Shown here: piece by piece, positions 17,254-25,239 of the stretch
How the letters are laid out: each line of letters begins with the position of its first letter
Numbering within the stretch: position 1 is the first letter of the stretch
Assembly (NCBI RefSeq): GCF_001905145.1
Contig: NZ_LWLB01000032.1
Span: 1 to 36,414 of the forward strand
From: Nocardiopsis sp. TSRI0078
Lineage (GTDB): Bacteria; Actinomycetota; Actinomycetes; Streptosporangiales; Streptosporangiaceae
DNA: 36,414 nt
Reading direction: 5' to 3'
Notes under the pieces: model-generated
Databases searched by the model: none
The model's input: only the letters and a program-made list of their open reading frames with translations
Told to the model about the DNA's origin: nothing
Program-made: the position numbers and the translations under genes

Positions 17254-17314
17254 TTGCCATCAGGCGCGGATTTTCTTCGGATTTTTTTCGGAGGCCCCCA
17301 TGTTCTGGTGGTGA
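17254..17314 (+). other. Possible leader with four-codon ORF Met-Phe-Trp-Trp
   Basis: A T-rich stretch with a near direct repeat (GGATTTTCTTC then GGATTTTTTTC, 17269-17290) is followed by GGAGG (17290-17294) and, five bases on, ATG TTC TGG TGG TGA (17300-17314). Spacing is ideal for translation, and consecutive rare Trp codons resemble an attenuating leader peptide. A weak promoter-like pair TTGCCA/TCGGAT (17254-17282) lies just upstream. The genes downstream are not tryptophan genes, so chance is a real alternative. Confidence 0.3.
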
Positions 17315-17391
17315 ACGCCGATTCGGTTCCCGCTCTGACTGCTTCGGGACTTTTCGATCGCAGGTCAGTGGGGGAGATACCGGTATGCGTA

Positions 17392-17439
17392 GTCCTGTTG
17401 GCGCATGTGCACCATCGCGCACCGTACGCTGAACAGGAC
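17392..17439 (+). promoter_or_regulatory. Inverted repeat in leader of DUF2344 gene
   Basis: GTCCTGTT (17392-17399) is complementary to AACAGGAC (17432-17439). The 32-nt interior holds further short complementary segments. It lies 45 bases before the assumed ATG and could fold in the 5' leader. Confidence 0.4.
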
Positions 17440-17484
17440 GAGGAACAGCCCCTTCAGGCCGCCCCGCCGGCCACACCAGGGGGC

Positions 17485-18363
17485 ATGAGGAAAGGAGTTG
17501 AGCTGCCCCCCGCATCCGAGGGCACCACCTCACCCTCCACCGCCAAACCCGGACAACGGCTTCGCGTCCGCTACGCCAAGCGCGGTCGCATGAGGTTCGC
17601 CAGCCACCGCGACATCGCCCGGGCTCTGGAGCGCGCCCTGCGCAGGGCCTCCGTACCCGTGGCTTTCTCCGCCGGCTTCTCACCTCACCCCAAGGTCTCC
17701 TACACCGGTGCGGCCCCCACCGGGGTCGCCAGCGAGGCGGAGTACCTTGAACTCACCCTGGCCGAGCCGTGCCCGCCCGAACGGGTCCGAGCCGACATCG
17801 ACGCGGCGATGCCCTCCGGCATCGATGTCGTCGAGGTCGTCGAGGCCCGACAACCCGGGCTCGCCGACCGGCTCCAGGCCTCCGAATGGCGGGTGGAGAT
17901 GGAGGGCGTCGACCCCGGCGACGCCACCAGGGCGGTGGCCGCCTACATGGCCGCCGACAGTGTCGAGGTGGAGCGGATGACGAAGAAGGGTCGTCGCCGC
18001 TTCGACACGCGGCCCGCAGTGGTCCGTATCGACGTGTGCACTGACTCCCACGGGCGCGCCCCAGAGGAACATCACACGACATATGCCATACTTCGGATGG
18101 TTGTACGGCACACGACACCTGCTGTCCGACCAGACGACGTGCTGACCGGTCTTCGCCACGTGGCCGACCTCGCGCCGCCGTCATCACCGATGATGACCCG
18201 GCTGGCGCAGGGACCGCTGGACGAGACGACAGGTGCGATCGCGGACCCGCTCACCCAGGACCGTCCCGAAGCTCACACGAGCCCCGGACCCGCGAACGAC
18301 AACGCGGACGAGCGGCGCGACACCGCACCACGGCCGTCGACGCCCATGCCGGGACCGCACTGA
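17485..18363 (+). CDS. TIGR03936 family radical SAM-linked protein (DUF2344)
   Basis: A 292-residue protein with the DUF2344 domain from about residue 25: LRVRYAKRGRMRFASHRDIARALERALRR, PVAFSAGFSPHPKVSYTGAAPTG and EYLELTL. The family is the obligate partner of TIGR03960 radical SAM proteins, sometimes fused to them; the biochemical role is unknown. The C-terminal 60 residues are polar and probably disordered. The start is uncertain: the ATG at 17485 lacks a well-placed Shine-Dalgarno sequence, whereas GGAG at 17494-17497 would suit an unusual CTG at 17503. The gene precedes the RNase E/G gene by 161 bp, so the two may be co-transcribed. Confidence 0.85.
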   Translation: MRKGVELPPASEGTTSPSTAKPGQRLRVRYAKRGRMRFASHRDIARALERALRRASVPVAFSAGFSPHPKVSYTGAAPTGVASEAEYLELTLAEPCPPERVRADIDAAMPSGIDVVEVVEARQPGLADRLQASEWRVEMEGVDPGDATRAVAAYMAADSVEVERMTKKGRRRFDTRPAVVRIDVCTDSHGRAPEEHHTTYAILRMVVRHTTPAVRPDDVLTGLRHVADLAPPSSPMMTRLAQGPLDETTGAIADPLTQDRPEAHTSPGPANDNADERRDTAPRPSTPMPGPH

Positions 18364-18411
18364 TGCGCGGCCCCAAGACGGGGAACATGGGCGACACCAC
18401 AGGACTTTGCC

Positions 18412-18505
18412 CCGACGGCGCCCCGGTGCCGTCGGCGCTGACACAGCGACGACAGTTCTCGCGAGCCGAGCCGCCGACCGACAGGTCGCGCCGAGCCCGA
18501 GAACT
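18412..18505 (+). promoter_or_regulatory. Structured leader of the RNase E/G gene
   Basis: Two inverted repeats precede the start: CCGACGGC/GCCGTCGG (18412-18419 with 18428-18435, loop 8 nt) and AGTTCTCG/CGAGAACT (18454-18461 with 18498-18505, interior 36 nt). The second ends five bases before the GGGAG ribosome-binding site. RNase E of E. coli feeds back on structures in its own leader; a similar role here is inference. Confidence 0.4.
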
Positions 18506-18524
18506 CTGACGGGAGACCGCCCGG

Positions 18525-21500
18525 ATGCTCGACAACGAGCCCGACAACGGCGCCGAAGGCGCCGAGGGCACAACTGAAACGAACAACGACATGGCGGCGA
18601 CGCCCCCCGCGGGGGGCGGCGAGGTGCGCGTGACCACACCCGCGCCCGCCAAGGGCGTCCGCCGCGCCGCCGGACCACCCCCCGAACCGGACGACGTCTT
18701 CACGCCTCCCTCGATGCCGGTCACCTCGCTCGCCGGCTCCGGAGAGGGGGGAACGGTCAAGACCGCGGTGACCGCCTCCACCCCGCGCAGGCGCACCGTG
18801 CGCGCGGCGGGCCGTCCCGAGGAGGAGACGGCGGCGGCTCCGCGGCGCGGCCGCACCCGTGCCGCGGAGAAGGCGACCGCCACGGCGGCCGCGGGCTCCG
18901 CGGCCGAGGAGGCCGCCGCCCCGGTCGAGGAGGACGACGCCTCCGCCACCCGCACCCGCTCCCGCGGCCGTTCGCGCACCCGCTCCGCCGAGGCTGCCGG
19001 GACCGGCAGGGACGGTGGGACCAAGGACTCCGGGGACGAGGGGGCCGAGGCCGCCGAGCGGGAGGACGAGAGGTCCGCCGGTGAGAACGTCTTCCAGTCG
19101 CCGGCCATGCTCTTCCAGCCCCCGGTGGCCAGCGCCGCACCCGTGACCGTCCGGGCCGCCGACGCCGTCGCCGAGGACGAGGAACCCGAGGAGGAGGCGG
19201 CCGAGTCCACCGGCGCCGAGGACAGAGGCGAGGAGGGCGAGGAGCGCCCCAGCCGCCGTCGCCGCCGCCGCGGTGGCCGCGGACGCGGCCGGTCCCGTGC
19301 GGACGAGGGCGAGGACGACACCGAGCCCGCCGCCGAGAGGAGGACGGAGCAGAAGGAGTCCAAGAAGGACGCCGGCTCCGGCGAGGACGTCGGCCAGGCG
19401 GCCGACCAGGGCGAGGACTCCGGCGAGGAGTCCGAGCGCGGCAGCCGTCGCCGCCGCCGCCGTCGCCGCCGCGCCAGCGCGGGCACGGGAGCCGAGACCA
19501 CCGGGGACGACCCGCCCAACACCGTGGTCCGGGTGCGCGAGCCGCGCCAGGAGAAGCCCATCGAGGACGAGGTCCAGGCGGTGCGTGGCTCCACCCGGCT
19601 GGAGGCCAAGAAGCAGCGCCGCCGTGAGGGCCGCGAGCAGGGCCGCCGCAGGCCCCCGATCGTCACCGAGTCGGAGTTCCTGGCCCGCCGGGAGGCGGTC
19701 AAGCGCGACCTGGTGATCCGCCGGACCGGTGACCGCACCCAGATCGCCGTCCTCGAGGACGACATCCTCGTCGAGCACTACGTCGACCGGGCCACGCACC
19801 GCTCCTACGTGGGCAACGTGTACCTGGGCCGGGTGCAGAACGTGCTGCCGTCGATGGAGGCCGCCTTCGTCGACATCGGCAAGGGCCGCAACGCCGTCCT
19901 GTACGCGGGCGAGGTCAACTGGGACTCCTTCGGCCTGGACGGCCAGCCCAAGCGCATCGAGTCGGTGCTCAAGTCCGGCCAGTCGGTCCTGGTGCAGGTC
20001 ACCAAGGACCCGGTCGGCCACAAGGGCGCCCGCCTGACCAGTCAGATCAGCCTGCCCGGCCGCTACCTGGTGTACGTGCCCGGCGGTTCGATGACCGGCA
20101 TCAGCCGCAAGCTCCCCGACAAGGAGCGCGCCCGCCTCAAGCAGATCCTCAAGAAGGTCATGCCCTCCGGCGCCGGCGTCATCGTCCGCACGGCCGCCGA
20201 GGGCGCCAGCGAGGAGGAGCTGGAGCGCGACATCACGCGCCTGGCCAAGCAGTGGGACTCCATCAAGCGCAAGTCGAAGTCGGCGAACGCCCCGGCGCTG
20301 CTCAACAGCGAGCCGGACCTGACGGTGCGGGTCGTGCGCGACGTGTTCAACGAGGACTTCTCCAGCCTGGTCGTGGCCGGTGACGAGGCCTGGACCACCG
20401 TCCACGAGTACGTGGACTACGTGGCGCCCAACCTCGCCGAGCGCCTCTCGCACTGGACCGAGGACCGCGACGTCTTCGCCGCCTACCGGATCGACGAGCA
20501 GATCAACAAGGCCCTGGAGCGCAAGGTCTGGCTGCCCAGCGGCGGCTCGCTGGTCATCGACCGCACCGAGGCCATGACCGTGGTCGACGTCAACACCGGC
20601 AAGTTCACCGGCCAGGGCGGCAACCTGGAGGAGACGGTCACCAAGAACAACCTGGAGGCGGCGGAGGAGATCGTCCGCCAGCTCCGGTTGCGCGACATCG
20701 GCGGCATCATCGTCATCGACTTCATCGACATGGTGCTGGAGTCCAACCGCGACCTGGTGCTGCGCCGCATGCTGGAGTGCCTCTCGCGCGACCGCACCAA
20801 GCACCAGGTGGCCGAGGTCACCTCGCTGGGCCTGGTCCAGATGACCCGCAAGCGGGTCGGCCAGGGCCTGCTGGAGGCGTTCTCGCACAGCTGCGAGCAC
20901 TGCAACGGGCGCGGCCTGGTGCTGACCGCCGACCCGGCCGAGGGCAAGGGCGGCGGCAACGGCGGCAACGGCGGCGGCCGCAAGAAGAAGAAGGGCAAGG
21001 GCGAGCCCGACAAGGACGCCAAGGCGGACAAGGCGGACAAGGTGGAGGAGTTCGCGGACCGGCCCGAGCAGGCCGACGCCGCGACGGAGCCGGAGCAGGC
21101 GGAGGAGGCCCCGGCCGCTGAGGCCAAGGCCGACGCCGAGCCCGCCAAGAAGACCCGCAAGCGGGCCTCCCGCTCCCGCAAGGCGGCCGAGACCGCCGCG
21201 CGGGAGCAGGAGGAGATCACCGCGACCGCGGACGAGGCCGCTCCGGTGGAGGCCCCCGAGGCCTCCGAGGAGAAGGCCGCCGAGGCCGCTGAGGCCCCGA
21301 AGGCCGAGGCCGCCGAGGAGGCCGCCGAGGCCCCGGCCAAGAAGACCCGCAGCCGGCGCACCACCACCCGCCGGTCCTCCCGCGCGGCGGCCGCCGACAG
21401 CGGCGGATCCGACGCGACGGACGGCGGTGGCGCGGACGCCGTCGCGGAGACGCCCGCCCCGGCCGAGGGCGACGACGAGGCCGCCGAGCGGCCCAAGCGG

Positions 21501-21563
21501 CGCCGCACCCGGCGTACCACCAAGGCGGCGGCCACCCCGCCGACCGCCGTGGACGCGGGCTGA
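18525..21563 (+). CDS. rne: Ribonuclease E/G family endoribonuclease
   Basis: Single-strand-specific endoribonuclease for mRNA decay and rRNA/tRNA maturation. At 1012 residues it has the actinobacterial layout, with the catalytic core in the middle. Residues 1-380 and 810-1012 are low-complexity tails rich in Glu, Ala and Arg clusters, probably disordered and able to bind RNA or partners. The S1 domain (about 415-500, VGNVYLGRVQNVLPSMEAAFVDIG) leads to the DNase I-like core with metal-binding Asp688 (VVDVNTGKFTGQGGNLEETV) and Asp732 (VIDFIDM), then the zinc-link cysteines Cys790 and Cys793 (CEHCNGRG). ATG at 18525 has GGGAG nine bases upstream. Its position before rplU-rpmA-obgE is conserved. 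Confidence 0.96.
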   Translation: MLDNEPDNGAEGAEGTTETNNDMAATPPAGGGEVRVTTPAPAKGVRRAAGPPPEPDDVFTPPSMPVTSLAGSGEGGTVKTAVTASTPRRRTVRAAGRPEEETAAAPRRGRTRAAEKATATAAAGSAAEEAAAPVEEDDASATRTRSRGRSRTRSAEAAGTGRDGGTKDSGDEGAEAAEREDERSAGENVFQSPAMLFQPPVASAAPVTVRAADAVAEDEEPEEEAAESTGAEDRGEEGEERPSRRRRRRGGRGRGRSRADEGEDDTEPAAERRTEQKESKKDAGSGEDVGQAADQGEDSGEESERGSRRRRRRRRRASAGTGAETTGDDPPNTVVRVREPRQEKPIEDEVQAVRGSTRLEAKKQRRREGREQGRRRPPIVTESEFLARREAVKRDLVIRRTGDRTQIAVLEDDILVEHYVDRATHRSYVGNVYLGRVQNVLPSMEAAFVDIGKGRNAVLYAGEVNWDSFGLDGQPKRIESVLKSGQSVLVQVTKDPVGHKGARLTSQISLPGRYLVYVPGGSMTGISRKLPDKERARLKQILKKVMPSGAGVIVRTAAEGASEEELERDITRLAKQWDSIKRKSKSANAPALLNSEPDLTVRVVRDVFNEDFSSLVVAGDEAWTTVHEYVDYVAPNLAERLSHWTEDRDVFAAYRIDEQINKALERKVWLPSGGSLVIDRTEAMTVVDVNTGKFTGQGGNLEETVTKNNLEAAEEIVRQLRLRDIGGIIVIDFIDMVLESNRDLVLRRMLECLSRDRTKHQVAEVTSLGLVQMTRKRVGQGLLEAFSHSCEHCNGRGLVLTADPAEGKGGGNGGNGGGRKKKKGKGEPDKDAKADKADKVEEFADRPEQADAATEPEQAEEAPAAEAKADAEPAKKTRKRASRSRKAAETAAREQEEITATADEAAPVEAPEASEEKAAEAAEAPKAEAAEEAAEAPAKKTRSRRTTTRRSSRAAAADSGGSDATDGGGADAVAETPAPAEGDDEAAERPKRRRTRRTTKAAATPPTAVDAG

Positions 21564-21583
21564 GCCGAGGGGCGGCAGCCCCG

Positions 21584-21623
21584 CCGCGGTCCGGACCGGG
21601 CACGGATCCGGTCCGGACCACGG
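21584..21623 (+). terminator. rne terminator built from two GGTCCGGACC palindromes
   Basis: GGTCCGGACCGG (21588-21599) pairs with CCGGTCCGGACC (21608-21619), loop 8 nt, and three more pairs flank a mismatch (21584-21586 with 21621-21623). Each arm contains the 10-bp palindrome GGTCCGGACC. Likely terminator of the rne transcript. Confidence 0.65.
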
Positions 21624-21653
21624 CACGTGTGCAGGCCCGTGGCGGGCCAGTGG

Positions 21654-21921
21654 TAATCTGAGGGACGGTGCGTCGGCGCGCTCCACCACATCGCGCGCCC
21701 CGACACCGAAGTGCTCTCCACGCAGGGTTTGTTTCCCTCGGATCCCCGCGCCCCGCTACAGGCGATCAGTGGATCGTGGAACGAGGCTCCTCCCCGCCCA
21801 CACGGGGATGGACCTCCCGGCTGGCCTGGGCACAGGCACCGCCGGACCCGGACCCCGGACCTCACGTCTCGGGGATGGTCCCGAGCATTATTCGTTGAGC
21901 GAGCAGGAAGAGAGTTACCCG
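21654..21921 (+). promoter_or_regulatory. Promoter and long structured leader of rplU-rpmA
   Basis: TAATCT (21654-21659) is a strong -10 hexamer; the -35 is weak. Transcription from about 21666 gives a leader near 255 nt. It opens with GGCGCGC/GCGCGCC (21675-21681 with 21693-21699) and closes with CTCGGG/CCCGAG (21868-21873 with 21880-21885) followed by an AT-rich run, a possible attenuator. L21 operons in other bacteria are controlled by leader RNAs; I cannot match this one to a known class. No protein-coding gene is evident in 21564-21921. Confidence 0.5.
21787..21814 (+). repeat. Solitary sequence resembling a type I-E CRISPR repeat
   Basis: A 28-nt stretch in the rplU leader contains CTCCTCCCCG, a 6-nt loop CCCACA and CGGGGATGGACC. 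Length, central CCCCG/CGGGG stem and the GGGGATGGACC end all match the pattern of actinobacterial type I-E repeats. No second copy at spacer distance and no cas genes are present, so it is not an array. It may be chance, a hairpin of the leader RNA, or a relic. Confidence 0.3.
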
Positions 21922-22233
21922 GTGTACGCGATCGTGCGAGCGGGCGGCCGACAGGAGAAGGTGTCTGTCGATGACGTCCTGAACATCGACAAGGTCTCCG
22001 AGGAGACCGGCGCCACCATCACGTGGCAGCCCATCCTCGTCGTGGAGGACGGCAACGTCATCAGCGACGCGGACAAGCTGAGCGGCTACTCGGTCACCGC
22101 CGAGGTCCTCGGTGAGACCAAGGGTCCCAAGATCAACATCTTGAAGTACAAGAACAAGACCGGTTACAAGAAGCGCCAGGGGCACCGCCAGAAGCACACC
22201 CAGGTGCGCGTCACCGGCATCGCGGCGAAGTAG
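21922..22233 (+). CDS. rplU: 50S ribosomal protein L21
   Basis: A 103-residue large-subunit protein that binds 23S rRNA. The sequence is typical from the first residues, [24 protein letters not shown], to the RNA-binding end [26 protein letters not shown]. The GTG at 21922 was chosen because L21 begins with this (M)YAIV motif; AGGAAGAGAG lies about ten bases upstream. It is followed after 13 bases by rpmA, the universal order. A long leader precedes it. Confidence 0.97.
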   Translation: MYAIVRAGGRQEKVSVDDVLNIDKVSEETGATITWQPILVVEDGNVISDADKLSGYSVTAEVLGETKGPKINILKYKNKTGYKKRQGHRQKHTQVRVTGIAAK

Positions 22234-22246
22234 GAGGCCTGGAGAA

Positions 22247-22507
22247 ATGGCACACAAGAAGGGCGCTTCGTCCAGCCGTAACGGTCGTGACTCGAACGCC
22301 AAGCGCCTCGGCGTCAAGCGCTTCGGTGGTCAGACCGTCTCGGCCGGCGAGATCCTGATCCGTCAGCGCGGCACCAAGTTCCACCCCGGCGCCAACGTCG
22401 GCCGCGGTGGTGACGACACCCTGTTCGCGCTGGTTCCCGGCCAGGTCAAGTTCGGCAGCTTTCGCGGCCGCAAGGCCGTGAACATCGTTCCCGCCGCCGC
22501 CGAGTAG
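22247..22507 (+). CDS. rpmA: 50S ribosomal protein L27
   Basis: An 86-residue protein whose N-terminal tail reaches the peptidyl transferase centre. [29 protein letters not shown] is the family signature; it starts directly with AHKKG, so there is no cleavable extension as in Firmicutes. ATG at 22247 is preceded by GGAG. Co-transcribed with rplU and followed by a strong terminator, which separates it from obgE. Confidence 0.98.
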   Translation: MAHKKGASSSRNGRDSNAKRLGVKRFGGQTVSAGEILIRQRGTKFHPGANVGRGGDDTLFALVPGQVKFGSFRGRKAVNIVPAAAE

Positions 22508-22532
22508 GGCCACGCGCGGACGTTGTGAAGGT

Positions 22533-22569
22533 GAGGCGGGCCAGGGAACACTGGCCCGCCTCTCGCGTT
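22533..22569 (+). terminator. rplU-rpmA terminator
   Basis: GAGGCGGGCCAG (22533-22544) pairs perfectly with CTGGCCCGCCTC (22551-22562), loop GGAACA, followed by TCGCGTT. It lies 26 bases after the rpmA stop. Confidence 0.85.
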
Positions 22570-22634
22570 GTCACTGGGTGACACACGTGTTCGTCCAGGC
22601 CCCGCAGCGGGGCCGGAGAGTAACGGGGAGAGTT

Positions 22635-23999
22635 ATGCCTGACTTCGTCGACGAGGCGGTCTTGCACGTCAAGGCCGGGAACGGCGGGCATGGCTGTGCC
22701 TCCGTGCACCGTGAGAAGTTCAAGCCGCTGGGCGGCCCGGACGGCGGCAACGGCGGCCGGGGCGGTGACGTGGTCCTGGAGGTCGACACCCAGACCGCGA
22801 CCCTGCTGGACTACCAGCGCCGCCCGCACCGCACCGCCCGCAACGGCACGCCCGGCCAGGGCGGCCACCGCGCCGGGGCCAACGGCGAGGACCTCGTCCT
22901 CGCGGTGCCCGACGGCACCGTGGTCACCCGCCTGGACGGCGAGGTCATCGCCGACCTGGTCGGCCACGGCACCCGCCTGGTACTCGCCCGGGGCGGCAAC
23001 GGCGGCCTGGGCAACGCCGCGCTGGCCTCCAAGAAGCGCAAGGCGCCCGGCTTCGCTCTCAAGGGCGAGGAGGGCGAGGGCTTCGACGTGCGCCTGGAGA
23101 TGAAGACCATCGCCGACGTCGGCCTGGTGGGTTTCCCCAGTGCGGGCAAGTCGTCCCTGATCGCCGCGATGTCCGCGGCCCGCCCCAAGATCGCCGACTA
23201 CCCGTTCACCACCCTCGTGCCCAACCTGGGAGTGGTGGAGGCGGGCAACGTCCAGTACGTCATCGCCGACGTGCCCGGACTCATCCCCGGCGCCAGCGAC
23301 GGCAGGGGCCTGGGCCTGGAGTTCCTGCGCCACATCGAGCGCTGCTCCACCCTCCTGCACGTGCTGGACTGCGCCACCTACGAGCAGGGCCGCGACCCGG
23401 TCAGCGACCTGGAGGCCCTGGAGGCGGAGCTGTCCGCCTACGGTGAGCGCGCCGGCGTGGACCTGTCCGACCGGCCGCGCCTGGTCGCCCTGAACAAGGT
23501 CGACGTCCCCGAGGCGCGCGAGCTGGCCGACATGGTCACCCCGATGCTGACCGAGCGCGGCTACCAGGTCATGGAGGTCTCCGCGGCCTCCCGCGAGGGC
23601 CTGCGCGAGCTGTCCTTCGCCCTGGCCGAGCAGGTCGGGGCGGCCCGTGAGGCCATGCCCGCGGCCGAGCCCACCCGGATCGTGATCCGGCCCCAGATGA
23701 TCGGCGACATCCCCTTCGAGGTGGTGCCGCTGGGCGACAACACCTTCCAGGTGCGCGGCGACAAGCCCGCCCGGTGGGTGCGCCAGACCGACTTCTCCAA
23801 CGACGAGGCCGTGGGCTACCTCGCCGAGCGCCTCAACCGCCTCGGTATCGAGGAGGAGCTGGCCAAGGCCGGCGCCACCGAGGGCGCCGAGGTGCGCATC
23901 GGCACCGAGGAGGACTCCGTGGTCTTCGACTGGGACACCTCCACGGACGCCGAGGTCGTCCCGTCCGGCCCGCGCGGAACCGACGCCCGGCTGGGCTGA
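22635..23999 (+). CDS. obgE: GTPase Obg/CgtA
   Basis: Essential ribosome-associated GTPase for 50S assembly and stress control. The 454-residue protein has the Gly-rich Obg fold (about 1-160, [40 protein letters not shown]), the G domain with GFPSAGKSS (166-174), DVPGLI from Asp212 and NKVD (287-290), and a C-terminal OCT domain (about 355-430) present in Gram-positive Obg. The ATG at 22635, four bases after GGGGAG, begins the family at MPDFVDEAV; an in-frame upstream ATG-like start at 22578 lacks such support. It is followed 82 bases later by the preferred proB start. Confidence 0.97.
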   Translation: MPDFVDEAVLHVKAGNGGHGCASVHREKFKPLGGPDGGNGGRGGDVVLEVDTQTATLLDYQRRPHRTARNGTPGQGGHRAGANGEDLVLAVPDGTVVTRLDGEVIADLVGHGTRLVLARGGNGGLGNAALASKKRKAPGFALKGEEGEGFDVRLEMKTIADVGLVGFPSAGKSSLIAAMSAARPKIADYPFTTLVPNLGVVEAGNVQYVIADVPGLIPGASDGRGLGLEFLRHIERCSTLLHVLDCATYEQGRDPVSDLEALEAELSAYGERAGVDLSDRPRLVALNKVDVPEARELADMVTPMLTERGYQVMEVSAASREGLRELSFALAEQVGAAREAMPAAEPTRIVIRPQMIGDIPFEVVPLGDNTFQVRGDKPARWVRQTDFSNDEAVGYLAERLNRLGIEEELAKAGATEGAEVRIGTEEDSVVFDWDTSTDAEVVPSGPRGTDARLG

Positions 24000-24081
24000 T
24001 CCGCGCGGGGACCGACGGCCCGGCCGAACAGGCACGCGCGCGGTGCCGGGCACCGCGCCACTGGATGGAAAGCCCCTCACG

Positions 24082-25239
24082 GTGCACAGCACAGGACTGG
24101 AACAGACCGACTCCCTGGAGGCCGAGGGCCGTGCGGCGGTGGCCGCCGCGGGCCGGGTCGTGGTGAAGGTGGGGTCGTCGTCGCTGACCACCCCCGAGGG
24201 CCGGATCGACTCCGGCCGCATCCGCGACCTGGTCCGGGTACTGGCGGATCGCCGTGCCGCCGGCCAGGAGGTGGTCCTGGTCTCCTCCGGTGCGGTCGCG
24301 GCCGGGATGACCCCGCTCGGGATGGCCCGCCGCCCCCGCGACCTGGCCTCCCAGCAGGCCGCCGCGAGCGTGGGGCAGGGGCTGCTGCTGGCCGCGTACA
24401 CGGCCGAGCTGACCGGGCACGGCCTCAACGCCGCGCAGGTGCTGCTCACGGCGGAGGACATGATGCGCCGTGTGCAGCACCGCAACGCCCAGCGCACGCT
24501 GCGCCGCCTGCTGGACATCGGCGCCGTGCCGATCGTCAACGAGAACGACACCGTGGCCACCGACGAACTGCGGTTCGGCGACAACGACCGGCTGGCGGCC
24601 CTGGTGGCGCACCTGTTGCGCGCCGACGCGCTGGTGCTGCTGTCGGACGTGGACGCCCTGTACGACGGCGACCCCTCGGCGCCGGGATCGTCGGTGGTCG
24701 GCCTGGTGCGCGGCCCGGCCGACCTGGACGGGATCGACATCGGCAGTACGGGAAGGCGGGGCGTGGGCACCGGCGGGATGGTCACGAAGGTGGCGTCCGC
24801 GCGGATCGCCACCGAGGCGGGGGTGTACACCGTGCTGACCTCCGCCGCCAACGCCCGCGCCGCCCTGGAGGGCGACCGCGTGGGCACCCTGTTCTCCCCG
24901 GGCGGCGGCCGGCGCCCCTCCGCCCGCCAGCTGTGGCTGGCGCACGCCACCGCCGGGCGGGGCAGCCTGGTCCTGGACCCCGGCGCGGTCGCGGCGGTGG
25001 TGCGGGAGAAGGCGTCCCTGCTGCCCGCCGGCGTGGTGAGGGTGACCGGCGACTTCAGCGCGGGCGACCCGGTGGACCTGTGCGACGAGCAGGGCGGCGT
25101 GGTCGCGCGCGGACTGGTCAACTACGACGCGGGCGAGGTGCCCGACCTGATGGGGCGGTCCACCCGGTGGCTGGCCCGGGAGATGGGTCCCTCCTACGAG
25201 CGTGAGCTCGTGCACAGGGACGACCTCGTTGTGCTCTAG
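24082..25239 (+). CDS. proB: Glutamate 5-kinase
   Basis: First enzyme of proline synthesis; phosphorylates glutamate to gamma-glutamyl phosphate for ProA. The 385-residue protein has the amino-acid kinase domain (VVVKVGSSSLTT, LVSSGAVAAGMTPLG, PIVNENDTVATDELRFGDNDRLAALVA) and a C-terminal PUA domain (about 300-385), as in long ProB forms that are feedback-inhibited by proline. GTG at 24082 was preferred as GGAAAG lies about nine bases upstream; a GTG at 24043 adds 13 residues and has no ribosome-binding site. proA lies 4.2 kb away rather than next door. Confidence 0.94.
   Translation: MHSTGLEQTDSLEAEGRAAVAAAGRVVVKVGSSSLTTPEGRIDSGRIRDLVRVLADRRAAGQEVVLVSSGAVAAGMTPLGMARRPRDLASQQAAASVGQGLLLAAYTAELTGHGLNAAQVLLTAEDMMRRVQHRNAQRTLRRLLDIGAVPIVNENDTVATDELRFGDNDRLAALVAHLLRADALVLLSDVDALYDGDPSAPGSSVVGLVRGPADLDGIDIGSTGRRGVGTGGMVTKVASARIATEAGVYTVLTSAANARAALEGDRVGTLFSPGGGRRPSARQLWLAHATAGRGSLVLDPGAVAAVVREKASLLPAGVVRVTGDFSAGDPVDLCDEQGGVVARGLVNYDAGEVPDLMGRSTRWLAREMGPSYERELVHRDDLVVL

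Noticed and set aside
16687..17484. Upstream extension of the DUF2344 gene
   Set aside because: It would start inside the radical SAM gene and cross two strong hairpins; the domain begins only after residue 20 of the chosen start.
18273..21689. Minus-strand frame of over 1100 codons opposite rne
   Set aside because: Mirror of the repetitive rne codons; low-complexity product, no ribosome-binding site, and the plus-strand RNase E/G motifs are unambiguous.
21787..21814. CRISPR array
   Set aside because: Only one repeat-like unit; no second repeat at spacer distance and no cas genes, so kept only as a solitary repeat-like sequence.
22446..25121. Minus-strand frame of about 890 codons opposite obgE and proB
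   Set aside because: Antisense to two certain genes and without any domain.
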